DNA of 64,000 bases from Flammeovirgaceae bacterium 311 (GCA_000597885.1 CP004371.1:806001-870000); one strand, 5' to 3'; shown: positions 46,515 to 55,728, numbered from the stretch's first letter. Made by a program: numbers and translations. The notes: a model not told the origin generated them from the letters alone.

Positions 46515-48977
46515 ATGGAACATACACATCAGCCATATCCTATAGAACAAGCTCCACTGCCTGCACATGGCAATTACATGGAGAATTTTGAGGATTCAGC
46601 ATCCGGAAAGCAGTTTCCGGGAGCAATTCAGAGGTGGCAGCAGCAGGATAATCAATTCTACTTTTACTGCAAGGAAACAACGCTGCAGTTAACCGTTATC
46701 AGCGATAAAGTACTTCGTTTCCGTTATGCAATCTATAACATTTTTGAGAATGATTTTAGTTATGCTTTGGACACGGCCTATAATCCCGAACCTGCATCTA
46801 TTTTTGTACAGGAAAACGAACGGGAGGTGGTTGTAGAAACAGCCGATGTAATATTACATGTAATAAAAGAAACAGCACAGACAAGAATTACCAACAGGAA
46901 TGGGTTAACCATTTTGGAAGATGAGATTGGTTATCACTGGCAAAAACACCATGAGCACTCATCTGACATTGTGCTGTGCACTAAGAAGATCAGTGGTGGT
47001 GAGCAATTCTTTGGCCTGGGCGACAAACCCAGCAGCCTCACCCTAAGAGGGCGCCGTGCACAGATGTGGGGCTCAGACACCTATGCCTACGGACCCGAGA
47101 CAGATCCCATCTATAAAAATATACCTTTCTTTATTGGCCTGCACCACAAAGTGGCCTATGGCGTATTTCTTGATAACACCTTCCGTACCTGGTTCGATTT
47201 TGGCAGCGAACGCCCCAATGTGTTCAGCTACTGGGCGCATGGCGGCGAAATGAACTACTACTTTATTTACGGACCTCAGGCCCTGGAGGTATCAGAAACC
47301 TATACCAACATGACTGGTAAACCAGAGATGCCGCCTCTCTGGTCGCTTGGATATCAGCAGAGCAAATGGAGCTACTATCCCGAATCTACCGTTCGGGAGC
47401 TGGCTGCAGAATTCCGCCAACGTGAAATTCCCTGCGATGTAATCCACCTCGACATCGACTACATGGAAGGGTTTCGCTGCTTTACCTGGAACAGGAATCA
47501 CTTTCCTGATCCGGCAAAAATGATAGGTGATCTTCGAAAAGATGGTTTCAAAACTGTGTGCATCATAGATCCGGGCATTAAAGTTGATCCGGAGTATGAT
47601 GTGTACAGGGATGGCGTAGAAAAGGATATGTTCTGCCGCACCGCCGATGGACCCTTCTACCGGGGTAGTGTATGGCCGGGCGTGTGCAATTTTCCCGACT
47701 ACACCCGTCCGGATGTACGGGAGTGGTGGGCAGGACTTTTCAAAGACCTGATGGCGACCGGCATCAATGGGGTGTGGAACGACATGAACGAACCTGCCGT
47801 ATTTGAGCTGGGTACCTTCCCCAACGATATTCGGCACGATTACGACGGCAACCCCTGCAGCCACCGCAAAGCCCATAATATCTATGGCATGCAAATGAGC
47901 AGGGCTACTTTTGATGGCGTAAAACGCTATCTGAATGGCAAAAGACCCCTGGTAATTACCCGTTCTACTTACAGTGGCGGTCAGCGTTATGCTGCCGGCT
48001 GGACAGGCGATAACGTCGCCTCCTGGGAACACCTGACCGTTGCCAACATACAGTGCCAGCGCTTAAGCATGTGTGGGTTCTCCTTTATTGGCTCTGATGT
48101 GGGTGGTTTCGTAGAAACCCCTACTCCGGAGTTATATATCCGCTGGGTTCAGCTGGCAATTTTCCACCCGTTCCTGCGCACACACTCCAGTGGTGATCAT
48201 GGCGCACAGGAGCCCTGGTCTTTTGGCAAGGAAGCCGAAGATATTGTGCGCGATACCTTAAAACTTCGCTATCAGCTGCTGCCTTATCTGTATACCGTGT
48301 TCTGGCAATATGTAACAAAGGGTACGCCTTTCCTGCGTTCGCTCTTTATGCTGGATCAGCGAGATGCAGACACCTATTACCGACAGGATGAGTTCGCCAT
48401 TGGCGATAACCTGCTGATGTGCCCTGTTAAGCAGGCGGGTGCCCATGGCCGATGGCTGTACCTGCCCCATGGCGAGTGGTATAACTTCTGGGATGATCAG
48501 CGTTACGATACCCTTGGCGAAGAAATATGGTCTGAAACAGGGCTGAACCGCTTTCCGCTGTATGTACGTAGTGGTGCTGTTATTCCTATGGGGCCGCCCA
48601 TGCAGTATGTAGGAGAAAAAAACATTGGAGAACTGGCACTGCACGTGTACCACATAGAGGGCAAGAAAGAAAACATCCTCTATGAGGATGCCGGAGAGGG
48701 TTATGAGTATGAAAAAGGTGACAGCAATGTAGTAACGCTTTCTGTAAGTGGCAGCCTGCATAAAATTAGCATTGTGCAGCAAAGAGCTGGTAATTACACC
48801 CCTACCTACCGCACTTACCGTATTGTACTTCATGGCCTGCTGACCGAGCCTGCCGAAGCTGTTGCCGATAACAAGACACTGGTAATTGAAAAGCTGAAAA
48901 ACGGGCAGTTTGCAGTGCAGGTGCCGGTTGGTTTCAGTGAATTTACAATCAAAAGCAAAACTCGAACAAAAGCATAG
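46515..48977 (+). CDS. Glycoside hydrolase family 31 alpha-glucosidase
   Basis: The 820-residue enzyme should release glucose from alpha-linked glucans. It has an N-terminal beta-sandwich with GLGDKPSSLTLRGRR, the GH31 barrel with nucleophile Asp423 in GVWNDMNEPAVFELG and acid/base Asp499 in WTGDNVASWEH, and C-terminal beta domains. No signal peptide is visible, so a cytoplasmic location is likely, consistent with turnover of GlgE-pathway glucan or of imported maltodextrin. It is divergent from the HNH gene. A DUF427 gene follows 18 bases downstream and is probably co-transcribed. Confidence 0.93.
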   Translation: MEHTHQPYPIEQAPLPAHGNYMENFEDSASGKQFPGAIQRWQQQDNQFYFYCKETTLQLTVISDKVLRFRYAIYNIFENDFSYALDTAYNPEPASIFVQENEREVVVETADVILHVIKETAQTRITNRNGLTILEDEIGYHWQKHHEHSSDIVLCTKKISGGEQFFGLGDKPSSLTLRGRRAQMWGSDTYAYGPETDPIYKNIPFFIGLHHKVAYGVFLDNTFRTWFDFGSERPNVFSYWAHGGEMNYYFIYGPQALEVSETYTNMTGKPEMPPLWSLGYQQSKWSYYPESTVRELAAEFRQREIPCDVIHLDIDYMEGFRCFTWNRNHFPDPAKMIGDLRKDGFKTVCIIDPGIKVDPEYDVYRDGVEKDMFCRTADGPFYRGSVWPGVCNFPDYTRPDVREWWAGLFKDLMATGINGVWNDMNEPAVFELGTFPNDIRHDYDGNPCSHRKAHNIYGMQMSRATFDGVKRYLNGKRPLVITRSTYSGGQRYAAGWTGDNVASWEHLTVANIQCQRLSMCGFSFIGSDVGGFVETPTPELYIRWVQLAIFHPFLRTHSSGDHGAQEPWSFGKEAEDIVRDTLKLRYQLLPYLYTVFWQYVTKGTPFLRSLFMLDQRDADTYYRQDEFAIGDNLLMCPVKQAGAHGRWLYLPHGEWYNFWDDQRYDTLGEEIWSETGLNRFPLYVRSGAVIPMGPPMQYVGEKNIGELALHVYHIEGKKENILYEDAGEGYEYEKGDSNVVTLSVSGSLHKISIVQQRAGNYTPTYRTYRIVLHGLLTEPAEAVADNKTLVIEKLKNGQFAVQVPVGFSEFTIKSKTRTKA

Positions 48978-48995
48978 AGAGCGTGTTTTTATAGT

Positions 48996-49277
48996 ATGAA
49001 AGCCATATGGAATAATACCGTAATTGCAGAAAGCAATGATATAGTAACTGTTGAAGGCAACTCTTACTTTCCACTGACGTCTTTAAACAAAGAATATGTG
49101 GTAGAAAGTCCAACCACATCTCAGTGCCCCTGGAAAGGTCAGGCTAAATATTACACCCTTCAGGTAGAAGGGACTGAAAATAAGGATGCAGCCTGGTATT
49201 ATCCCGACCCTAAAGAAGAAGCGAACGCTATTCGGGGTCGGGTTGCTTTCTGGAAAGGCGTTCAGATAACGGAGTAA
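48996..49277 (+). CDS. DUF427 domain-containing protein
   Basis: The 93-residue product is a single DUF427 domain: MKAIWNNTVIAES at the start, PLTSLNKEYV, then TSQCPWKGQAKYYTL and AWYYPDPKEEAN, which are the family's core motifs. The family is small, beta-rich and of unknown function. It follows the GH31 gene by 18 bases and precedes the endonuclease/phosphatase gene by 37, suggesting one transcript. No cofactor-binding motif beyond the conserved Cys-Pro-Trp-Lys. Confidence 0.9.
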   Translation: MKAIWNNTVIAESNDIVTVEGNSYFPLTSLNKEYVVESPTTSQCPWKGQAKYYTLQVEGTENKDAAWYYPDPKEEANAIRGRVAFWKGVQITE

Positions 49278-49314
49278 TCCGGAGATTACCTTATCCTTCA
49301 ACCATTTTTTAACT

Positions 49315-50346
49315 ATGCTATCAACTTTTTACATAGCTAGCGGAATACTTTTTGTCTTCGGTATTCTGGCCTGGCTCAATATCCAAAAATGGTATGTAAA
49401 AATATTTGACTTCGGTAAATTCCAGTTTTGTATACTGATTGTAGCACTCATTATTCTGTATGCAATATTTATAAGAGACTACAACAGTACCGACTTACTG
49501 GTGCACCTGTGTCTCATGGTTGTGCTGATAGGCAACTTCTGGGTTATTTTCCCCTTTACTCCCTTTTATTATAAAAAAGAAATTCCAGCCAGCAAAAATA
49601 CTGATGAGCTCATCAGTCTGCTGATATGTAATGTGCGCCAGAGCAATCGTGAGACAAAACGCCTGAAAGAGCGTATTGAGTCATCTAAGCCGGATGTGGT
49701 GCTCCTGACGGAGGTTGATGAATACTGGTGCAACGAAGTGGAAGAATCATTAGCCTATCTGCCCCACAGAATATTGCAGCCCCAGGATAATACCTATGGC
49801 ATGGCTTTTTACAGCAAATTTAAGCTTGAAAATGAACAGGTTAATTTCTACATCGAGGATGATATTCCTTCAATCCGATGCTTTATCAGGATCAATGAAA
49901 CAGATGTGATTAACTTTTTCGGGCTTCATCCAAAACCTCCGGCTCCCTGGACAAAGCTGCTGAACAAGCAGGCAGAAGTACTACTGGTATCTAAACTGAT
50001 AGAAAAACTGGAAGATCCCACTATTGTAGCCGGAGATATGAATGATGTAGGCTGGTCCAGGATCACATCAATTTTCAAGAAGGTGAGCGGGCTGGCAGAT
50101 CCAAGAATTGGCCGCGGTTTTTTCAATACCTATAATGCCAATATTCCTTTTTTCAGATACCCGGTAGACCACCTTTTTGTATCAGATTGCTTTAAGGTAC
50201 ACAAGCTTAACCGCATGGGGCATGTGGGCTCAGACCATTTCCCCATGTATGCCACCCTGAGCTATGAGCCGAAAGAAAGAAAAAAGGTAAGAGAACGTAA
50301 GGAATCGGTTTCCGCAACCGTTTCCGCAAAAAAAAGCCCTGTATAG
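49315..50346 (+). CDS. Membrane-anchored endonuclease/exonuclease/phosphatase family protein
   Basis: The 343-residue protein has three N-terminal membrane helices (about 1-21, 36-54, 62-86) and an EEP catalytic domain (about 95-320). EEP motifs are DVVLLTEVDEYW (metal-binding Glu), GLHPKPP, VAGDMNDVGWS (Asp and Asn) and GSDHFPMYATL (catalytic Asp-His). Such membrane-tethered EEP proteins are usually outside the cytoplasm and act on nucleic acids or phospholipid-type esters; the substrate is unclear. The C-terminal 25 residues are a basic tail. Starts 37 bases after DUF427. Confidence 0.87.
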   Translation: MLSTFYIASGILFVFGILAWLNIQKWYVKIFDFGKFQFCILIVALIILYAIFIRDYNSTDLLVHLCLMVVLIGNFWVIFPFTPFYYKKEIPASKNTDELISLLICNVRQSNRETKRLKERIESSKPDVVLLTEVDEYWCNEVEESLAYLPHRILQPQDNTYGMAFYSKFKLENEQVNFYIEDDIPSIRCFIRINETDVINFFGLHPKPPAPWTKLLNKQAEVLLVSKLIEKLEDPTIVAGDMNDVGWSRITSIFKKVSGLADPRIGRGFFNTYNANIPFFRYPVDHLFVSDCFKVHKLNRMGHVGSDHFPMYATLSYEPKERKKVRERKESVSATVSAKKSPV

Positions 50347-50418
50347 CAGCTGTTTTCTTTGTCTCTCTATACAATTATAACGTAATTTCGGCCAAACTTT
50401 TATTATATCAATACCCCC

Positions 50419-52311
50419 ATGGCCAATCAAAAATTCTTTGTTATTGATTTTGACAGTACATTTACCAAAGTTGAAGCGCTTGATGAACTGGCAAAAATCT
50501 CTCTGGAAGGGCATCCGGAAAAGAACGATCGTGTACAAAAAATCAAGGAAATCACTGATCTTGGAATGGATGGGCGCCTGTCGGTAAAAGAAAGTTTACA
50601 GCGCCGCATTGCCCTGCTGGAAGCCAATAAAGATGACCTGCAGAAGCTGATCGACCAGCTGCAAAACGAGGTGTCTGAAAGCTTTAAGCGCAACCGTGAA
50701 TTTATACAGACCTACAAAGATAATATCTATATCATCTCAAATGGCTTCAGGGATTTCATTGAACCGGTAGTTACACCTTTTGGCGTGCACCCGGCGCACA
50801 TTCTGGCCAATACATTCCTGTTCGATGAAGCAGGAAACATTACCGGTTTCGACCCTGATAACACCCTGTGCGGCAACAATGGCAAGGTAGAACAGCTAAG
50901 GCTGCTGGAGCTGGAGGGCGATGTGTACGTACTTGGAGATGGCTACACCGACTACGAAATAAAGGCTGCCGGCATGGCCAACAAGTTCTACGCTTTTACT
51001 GAAAATATCAGAAGAGATGCTGTTGTTGATAAGGCAGACCATATTGCACCGAATCTTGACGAGTTTCTTTTTATTCAAAACATGCCACGCGCTTTCTCTT
51101 ACCCAAAACACCGTATCCGGGTACTGCTACTGGAGAACATACATCCGGTAGCCGTAGAGATCCTGCGCAGTGAAGGTTTTTCTGTAGAAACTGTTGCAGG
51201 AGCGCTGGATGAAGACGAGCTGATTGAGCAGATAAAAGGTGTGAGCATACTAGGTATTCGCAGCAAGACAAACGTTACGGAACGGGTGCTGCAGGCTGCC
51301 GACCGCCTGATGTCCATTGGCGCTTTTTGCATTGGCACCAATCAGATAGATCTGGAGGCTGCCGCAAAACGCGGCATAGCCGTGTTCAATGCTCCTTTCA
51401 GTAATACACGCTCTGTGGTAGAACTGACCATCGCCTCCATAATCATGCTGATCCGCCAGATCCCCGATAAGTCGGTACAGATGCATCAGGGCATCTGGAA
51501 CAAATCTGCAGGTGGCAGCCATGAGGTAAGGGGGAAAAAACTGGGCATCATCGGCTATGGCAATATTGGTGCGCAGCTTAGTGTGGTGGCCGAGGCCGTA
51601 GGTATGAAAGTATATTATTACGATGTGGTAGAAAAGCTGGCGCTGGGAAATGCCACCAAATGCCGCAGCCTGGAAGAGCTGCTGAATAAGGCCGATATTT
51701 TAAGCCTGCACGTAGACGGACGCACCAGCAATAAAAACCTGATTGATGCCGAAGCCTTCAGGCAAATGAAAGATGGAGTGCTTTTCCTGAACATGAGCCG
51801 TGGCCATGTGGTAGACATTGCAGCCCTTAAAGATGCCATTAACAGCAAAAAAGTAGGCGGCGCAGCCATAGACGTTTTTCCTAAGGAGCCTAAAACCAAC
51901 GACGAGGAGTTTCAAAGCGAACTAAGAGGTTTGCCCAACGTTATTCTCACCCCGCACATTGGTGGCAGCACCCTGGAGGCCCAGTACAACATTGGTGAAT
52001 ATGTACCCGCACGTTTTACCGATTACATCAATGGTGGCAGCACCACCGGCAGTGTAAACTTCCCTAACCTGCAGCTGCCCCGCCTGGAAAATGCGCACCG
52101 GCTCATCCATATTCACCACAACACGCCTGGCATTCTGGCAAGCATAAACCAGATTCTGGCAAACCATAACATAAACATTACCGGCCAATATCTCAAAACC
52201 AACGAGAACATCGGTTATGTAATTACGGATATCGATAAGCAGTACAGCCAGGATGTTGTGAAAGACCTTAAGAATATAAAGAACACCATTAAATTCCGTG
52301 TACTTTATTAA
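50419..52311 (+). CDS. serA: Phosphoserine phosphatase - phosphoglycerate dehydrogenase fusion
   Basis: One 630-residue chain carries the first and last steps of serine synthesis. Residues 1-220 are a HAD phosphatase with DFDST (Asp10, Asp12) and the closing VLGDGYTDYE. Residues about 230-550 are D-3-phosphoglycerate dehydrogenase with GYGNIGAQLSVVAEA as the NAD-binding loop and TPHIGGSTLEAQ around the catalytic His. A C-terminal ACT-like domain (555-630, HHNTPGILASINQIL) probably binds serine for feedback. This fusion is known in Bacteroidota. The middle enzyme, SerC, is encoded at 55.9 kb on the same strand. Confidence 0.92.
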   Translation: MANQKFFVIDFDSTFTKVEALDELAKISLEGHPEKNDRVQKIKEITDLGMDGRLSVKESLQRRIALLEANKDDLQKLIDQLQNEVSESFKRNREFIQTYKDNIYIISNGFRDFIEPVVTPFGVHPAHILANTFLFDEAGNITGFDPDNTLCGNNGKVEQLRLLELEGDVYVLGDGYTDYEIKAAGMANKFYAFTENIRRDAVVDKADHIAPNLDEFLFIQNMPRAFSYPKHRIRVLLLENIHPVAVEILRSEGFSVETVAGALDEDELIEQIKGVSILGIRSKTNVTERVLQAADRLMSIGAFCIGTNQIDLEAAAKRGIAVFNAPFSNTRSVVELTIASIIMLIRQIPDKSVQMHQGIWNKSAGGSHEVRGKKLGIIGYGNIGAQLSVVAEAVGMKVYYYDVVEKLALGNATKCRSLEELLNKADILSLHVDGRTSNKNLIDAEAFRQMKDGVLFLNMSRGHVVDIAALKDAINSKKVGGAAIDVFPKEPKTNDEEFQSELRGLPNVILTPHIGGSTLEAQYNIGEYVPARFTDYINGGSTTGSVNFPNLQLPRLENAHRLIHIHHNTPGILASINQILANHNINITGQYLKTNENIGYVITDIDKQYSQDVVKDLKNIKNTIKFRVLY

Positions 52312-52329
52312 CAGGCAATTTCAAACGGC

Positions 52330-52374
52330 AATAACAGAAGAAGCACACCTCCAGGGCGTGCTTCTTCTGTTATT
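52330..52374 (+). terminator. Long perfect hairpin after serA
   Basis: AATAACAGAAGAAGCAC and GTGCTTCTTCTGTTATT pair perfectly over 17 bp with an 11-base loop, 18 bases after the serA stop. As with the hairpin at 12234-12272, no T-run follows. Confidence 0.65.
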
Positions 52375-52457
52375 GAGTCCTGGCTAATCAGCTGTAATGA
52401 AAGCAGCTGCCGCCATATTACGATTGCCTAAACATTCATGCAGTTATCAGATTACTC

Positions 52458-52859
52458 CTAATCGTACATTACATATAGCACCCGTATTTCGTCTATCGCT
52501 TCTTTTTTAAGTGCCTCCAGATCCCACTGGCGCTTAAGGCTGTGTGGCTTTAGGTGTTTAAATTCTGTAACATATACAGTCAGGAACAACTGATTGGAGT
52601 ATTTTATCTTCAGCCCCTGCAGCACACCCTCCGGAGTATAGCGAAAGCTAAGGTCGGTATATCCTTTGGCTTCTTCGCTGGCCAGCAGCTCTGCTATGGT
52701 TTTTCCTTTAAACTGCTTTTTGTCCATTCCCACCAGGTAATCCAGGGTAATGCTGTCGTTTCCAATTCTTTCAGCAGCAGAGATTATTGGTTTATATGCA
52801 ACTGCAGGTACGCTAATGCTTAACGTCAGCAGGAAGAGTGCGGTAACAATAGTTTTCAT
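52458..52859 (-). CDS. Small secreted protein of unknown function
   Basis: The 133-residue protein has a standard signal peptide (MKTIVTALFLLTLSISVPAVA). The mature part is beta-rich and ends in VLYVMYD, with FRYTPEGVLQGLKIKYSNQ and VYVTEFKHLKPHS in the middle, and without cysteines or membrane helices. The layout recalls small periplasmic proteins of unassigned DUF families; I do not recognise it further. It is divergent from gdh and convergent with serA. Confidence 0.7.
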   Translation of the reverse strand: MKTIVTALFLLTLSISVPAVAYKPIISAAERIGNDSITLDYLVGMDKKQFKGKTIAELLASEEAKGYTDLSFRYTPEGVLQGLKIKYSNQLFLTVYVTEFKHLKPHSLKRQWDLEALKKEAIDEIRVLYVMYD

Positions 52860-53016
52860 AGTTTATAAAATTTATAGGTGCTTATTACGAATTACACACT
52901 ACACCAGATACTGCATAAGTAATGCCAGTTTTAATTTCCATCATTTATAGCAGAAAAGAATCTGCTCTGATAATTATTCTCTTAGCTCACATTTAAACAG
53001 TAGCTGCACAAATGTG

Positions 53017-53035
53017 ATTATCTAACTAAGATAAT
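53017..53035. promoter_or_regulatory. Inverted repeat upstream of glutamate dehydrogenase
   Basis: ATTATCT-AACTA-AGATAAT is a perfect 7-bp-arm repeat centred 34 bases before the gdh ATG. The distance suits an operator overlapping the promoter or a short leader hairpin. Confidence 0.4.
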
Positions 53036-53059
53036 GTATAACCCTTACCCCCTATTTTT

Positions 53060-54478
53060 ATGGCATCCATTCCCGACTATAGTTTTTTTGATGATGTAAA
53101 TGATTTTGTTGACAGTGCATGCCACTATACAGATTATCCTAAAGGCCTGATTGATCAGATCAAGCAATGTAACAGTATATACAAATTCTTTTTTCCTATA
53201 CAGCTGGATAATGGCAGTTACCAGGTAATAGAGGCTTACCGCGTACAGCACTCCCACCACAAACTGCCTACAAAGGGCGGTATTCGCTACGCCGAAACAG
53301 TTAATGAAGATGAAGTAAAGGCACTAGCCGCCCTGATGAGTTATAAATGTGCGCTGCTGAACGTACCCTTTGGAGGGGCTAAAGGGGGCGTTAAAATAAA
53401 CGTTGCCAATTATGATGCCCGTACGCTGGAGCGTATTACCCGCCGGTACACCATGGAGCTGATCAAAAAGAACTTTATTGGTCCTGCAATAGATGTACCC
53501 GCCCCTGATTATGGTACCGGACCCAGGGAAATGGCATGGATATACAGCACCTACCAGGAGTTTTTTCCTGGCACCATCAATGCCTCCGGAAGTGTTACCG
53601 GCAAACCCCTTACCCAAAGCGGCATAGCCGGCAGAACAGAAGCTACCGGTATGGGTGTGATGTTTGGCTTACGCGAAGCCTGCTGCGTTACAGCAGACAT
53701 GAAAAGGCTGGGACTTAGTACGGGTCTCGACGGTAAACGAATAATTGTGCAGGGACTGGGCAATGTTGGTTACCACAGTGCTAAGTTTCTGCAGGAACAA
53801 GGTGCAATCATAACCGGCATTGCCGAATACGAAGGAGGTATTTACAACAGCAACGGCCTGGATGTTGACGAAGTGTACAAGCACCGCAGGGCTTCACGCA
53901 GCATCCTGAACTTTGGAAACTCCAAAAATATTACTGATTCCAGGGAGCTCCTGGAGATGGAGTGCGATATACTTGTGCCGGCAGCACTTGAGGGGCAGAT
54001 TACTAAAGAAAATGCACCCAGGATCAAGGCAAAAATAATAGGCGAAGGTGCCAACGGACCAGTAACATCAGAGGCTGAAGAAATTCTTACTGCCAAAGGG
54101 GTTATGATACTGCCCGACATGTACCTGAATGCCGGAGGGGTAACGGTGAGTTATTTTGAATGGCTCAAAAACCTGAACCGTATAGCATTTGGAAGAATGG
54201 ACAGGCGCTACAATGAAATGAACAACCGCCGCCTGGTGAATGCCATTGAAGAAGCAAGTGGAACCAAACTTTCTCCGGAATTGAAGAAAGAAATTATTGT
54301 AGGAGCCGGAGAGCGCGATCTGGTCGTATCAGGACTGGAAGAAGGTATGGTAACTGCTTATCATGGTATTCATGAAAAGCTGCATCAGAAAAATATGCCT
54401 AACCTGCGTACCGCTGCCTTTGTAGTGGCACTCGATAAAATTGCGGCTAATTATATTGAACTGGGACTTTTTCCCTAA
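53060..54478 (+). CDS. Glu/Leu/Phe/Val family glutamate dehydrogenase
   Basis: The 472-residue enzyme interconverts glutamate and 2-oxoglutarate with ammonia. Motifs are KGGIRY, LMSYKCALLNVPFGGAKGG with the catalytic Lys region, DVPAPDYGTG and the dinucleotide-binding VQGLGNVGYHSAKFL. The Gly-x-Gly-x-x-Gly form with a following acidic residue favours NAD, which I cannot confirm. No adjacent amino-acid biosynthetic partner except the serine genes to either side. Length exceeds the usual bacterial catabolic enzymes by about 50 residues, mostly at the C-terminus. Confidence 0.92.
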   Translation: MASIPDYSFFDDVNDFVDSACHYTDYPKGLIDQIKQCNSIYKFFFPIQLDNGSYQVIEAYRVQHSHHKLPTKGGIRYAETVNEDEVKALAALMSYKCALLNVPFGGAKGGVKINVANYDARTLERITRRYTMELIKKNFIGPAIDVPAPDYGTGPREMAWIYSTYQEFFPGTINASGSVTGKPLTQSGIAGRTEATGMGVMFGLREACCVTADMKRLGLSTGLDGKRIIVQGLGNVGYHSAKFLQEQGAIITGIAEYEGGIYNSNGLDVDEVYKHRRASRSILNFGNSKNITDSRELLEMECDILVPAALEGQITKENAPRIKAKIIGEGANGPVTSEAEEILTAKGVMILPDMYLNAGGVTVSYFEWLKNLNRIAFGRMDRRYNEMNNRRLVNAIEEASGTKLSPELKKEIIVGAGERDLVVSGLEEGMVTAYHGIHEKLHQKNMPNLRTAAFVVALDKIAANYIELGLFP

Positions 54479-54504
54479 TCCTGCACTCAAGACTTGTATT
54501 TCTG

Positions 54505-54532
54505 AACCGCCGGCACTGCTGGCGGTTTTTTT
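54505..54532 (+). terminator. Rho-independent terminator of gdh
   Basis: AACCGCCGG and CTGGCGGTT form a 9-bp stem (one wobble) with a 5-base loop followed by T-run, 27 bases past the stop. The T-run reaches the stop codon of the convergent hydrolase-like gene. Confidence 0.82.
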
Positions 54533-55469
54533 ATGGCACTAAGGAAGGAATCAAAAACTGTTGCATCCAGTTCCAGGCATCAGGCATTAAGCCGGGCTTG
54601 CCCTGCAAAAGCACAACAGCTTCTATTTCCGGAAGCAAAAATAAGTGTACCTCCTGGTACTGCCAGTACAAAACAGGTTGTTTACGTCCTTTTGCCACCA
54701 GCCTGTAATATTGCCAGCCAAAGGCTTTTGCACCCGGATGGGTGCTGCTACTGTATGCCGGAGCCAGTACGCGTTCTACAAATCCGGATGGCAAAAGCTG
54801 TTCCGTTCCCCAGCGCCCCCTTTTTACCCAGATACTGCCCGTTTTCAAAATATCATGAGGGTGCATGCACAGGGAACCTTCATTCCAGCTGTAGTCATCG
54901 ATCTGCAGCGGCTCAAAAAGGAACTCCTCTGCAGCCATGCCCTGGGTGGTGCCGGTTTGTTCCTGCATCAGGGTGTCAAATCTATCAACAAGCTGCTCCT
55001 GCAGATGTGCGCCGCCCGGAGAATTGGCTGATATCAAAGCTAAAGAAGAACCCGCTTCTTCAGGCGGAAATATTTCTTCCAGGGGTATAGGTTTGAAGGG
55101 AACGCCATACTCATCTGTATAAACGCTTCCCAGCAAAACGCCAACATAAGGCGGGAAAAGCGGTCCGGTACATACAAAAGCAGCAAAATCTTTATTAAAA
55201 TACTCCTCCAGCACCAGCTTTTCCTGCTGCATGACCACGAGCCCTGCAGGAGCTTTTGTACTTAAACGGGTAACAAACGCCTCTGCCAGCTCTTCTTTTT
55301 TGAGCCGGGCAACGGGTAATCCATTTTCTTCGGTAACCGGAGGTCTGTACAGGTAAGGCGTGGGTGAAATCTCTTCCAGCTGTGGTTCCAGCTGTTCCGT
55401 TTGATCGGAAGAACAAGAAACAATAAGATAAATAAGTAGAGAGCAGGCTGCTAAAGTTACAGATTTCAT
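54531..55469 (-). CDS. Beta-lactamase-related lipoprotein lacking the catalytic serine motif
   Basis: The 312-residue lipoprotein (signal-peptidase II site LIVSC) has a C-terminal half very like class C beta-lactamase-fold serine hydrolases: AAEEFLFEPLQIDDYSWN, then HPHDILKTGSIWVKRGRW, LPSGFVERVLAP and GWQYYRLV. In intact relatives an SxxK motif and a YxN motif precede this block. Here the corresponding segment reads FVCTGPLFPPYVGVLLG with no SxxK, and no YSN-type motif is seen. It is therefore probably an inactive binding protein, or a truncated paralogue. It has a structured leader upstream. Confidence 0.75.
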   Translation of the reverse strand: MKSVTLAACSLLIYLIVSCSSDQTEQLEPQLEEISPTPYLYRPPVTEENGLPVARLKKEELAEAFVTRLSTKAPAGLVVMQQEKLVLEEYFNKDFAAFVCTGPLFPPYVGVLLGSVYTDEYGVPFKPIPLEEIFPPEEAGSSLALISANSPGGAHLQEQLVDRFDTLMQEQTGTTQGMAAEEFLFEPLQIDDYSWNEGSLCMHPHDILKTGSIWVKRGRWGTEQLLPSGFVERVLAPAYSSSTHPGAKAFGWQYYRLVAKGRKQPVLYWQYQEVHLFLLPEIEAVVLLQGKPGLMPDAWNWMQQFLIPSLVP

Positions 55470-55566
55470 AGAGAAAAAATACCCACAAAGGCCCCTGTAA
55501 GGGTTTTATCAAACCTCTTTAAGACACGTTTTGAGCTGCCATTCCGGGGCAACCCTCCACTGTTAA

Positions 55567-55728
55567 CATTCCGAAAGATTCGGAATGACCCTAAGCAAGC
55601 TTAGGATTGAGGCCCGGTTTTTCCAGTTGGCTTCACTCGTTATTAGTATAATTGTTAGGTTTGAAAAACGTAAAGGGCCAATGTGGGCTATGTTCTGTTT
55701 CTGTGAATCCTAAGACTCTACAAAGGTA
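55567..55728 (-). ncRNA. Candidate structured RNA or leader with alternative pairings
   Basis: On the minus strand a -7 box TACCTTTG (55721-55728) is followed at the expected start by CTTAGGATT (55714-55706). That segment pairs with AATCCTAAG (55608-55600), enclosing GGCCC/GGGCC (55679-55675 with 55615-55611) and GTTTTTC/GAAAAAC (55669-55663 with 55623-55617). The downstream CCTAAG can alternatively pair with a local partner (55590-55605), followed by a CATTCCGA/TCGGAATG hairpin (55567-55587). It lies 98 or more bases ahead of the hydrolase-like start. It matches no known RNA family I can name; 6S-type RNA is possible but unproven. No good -33 box. Confidence 0.35.
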
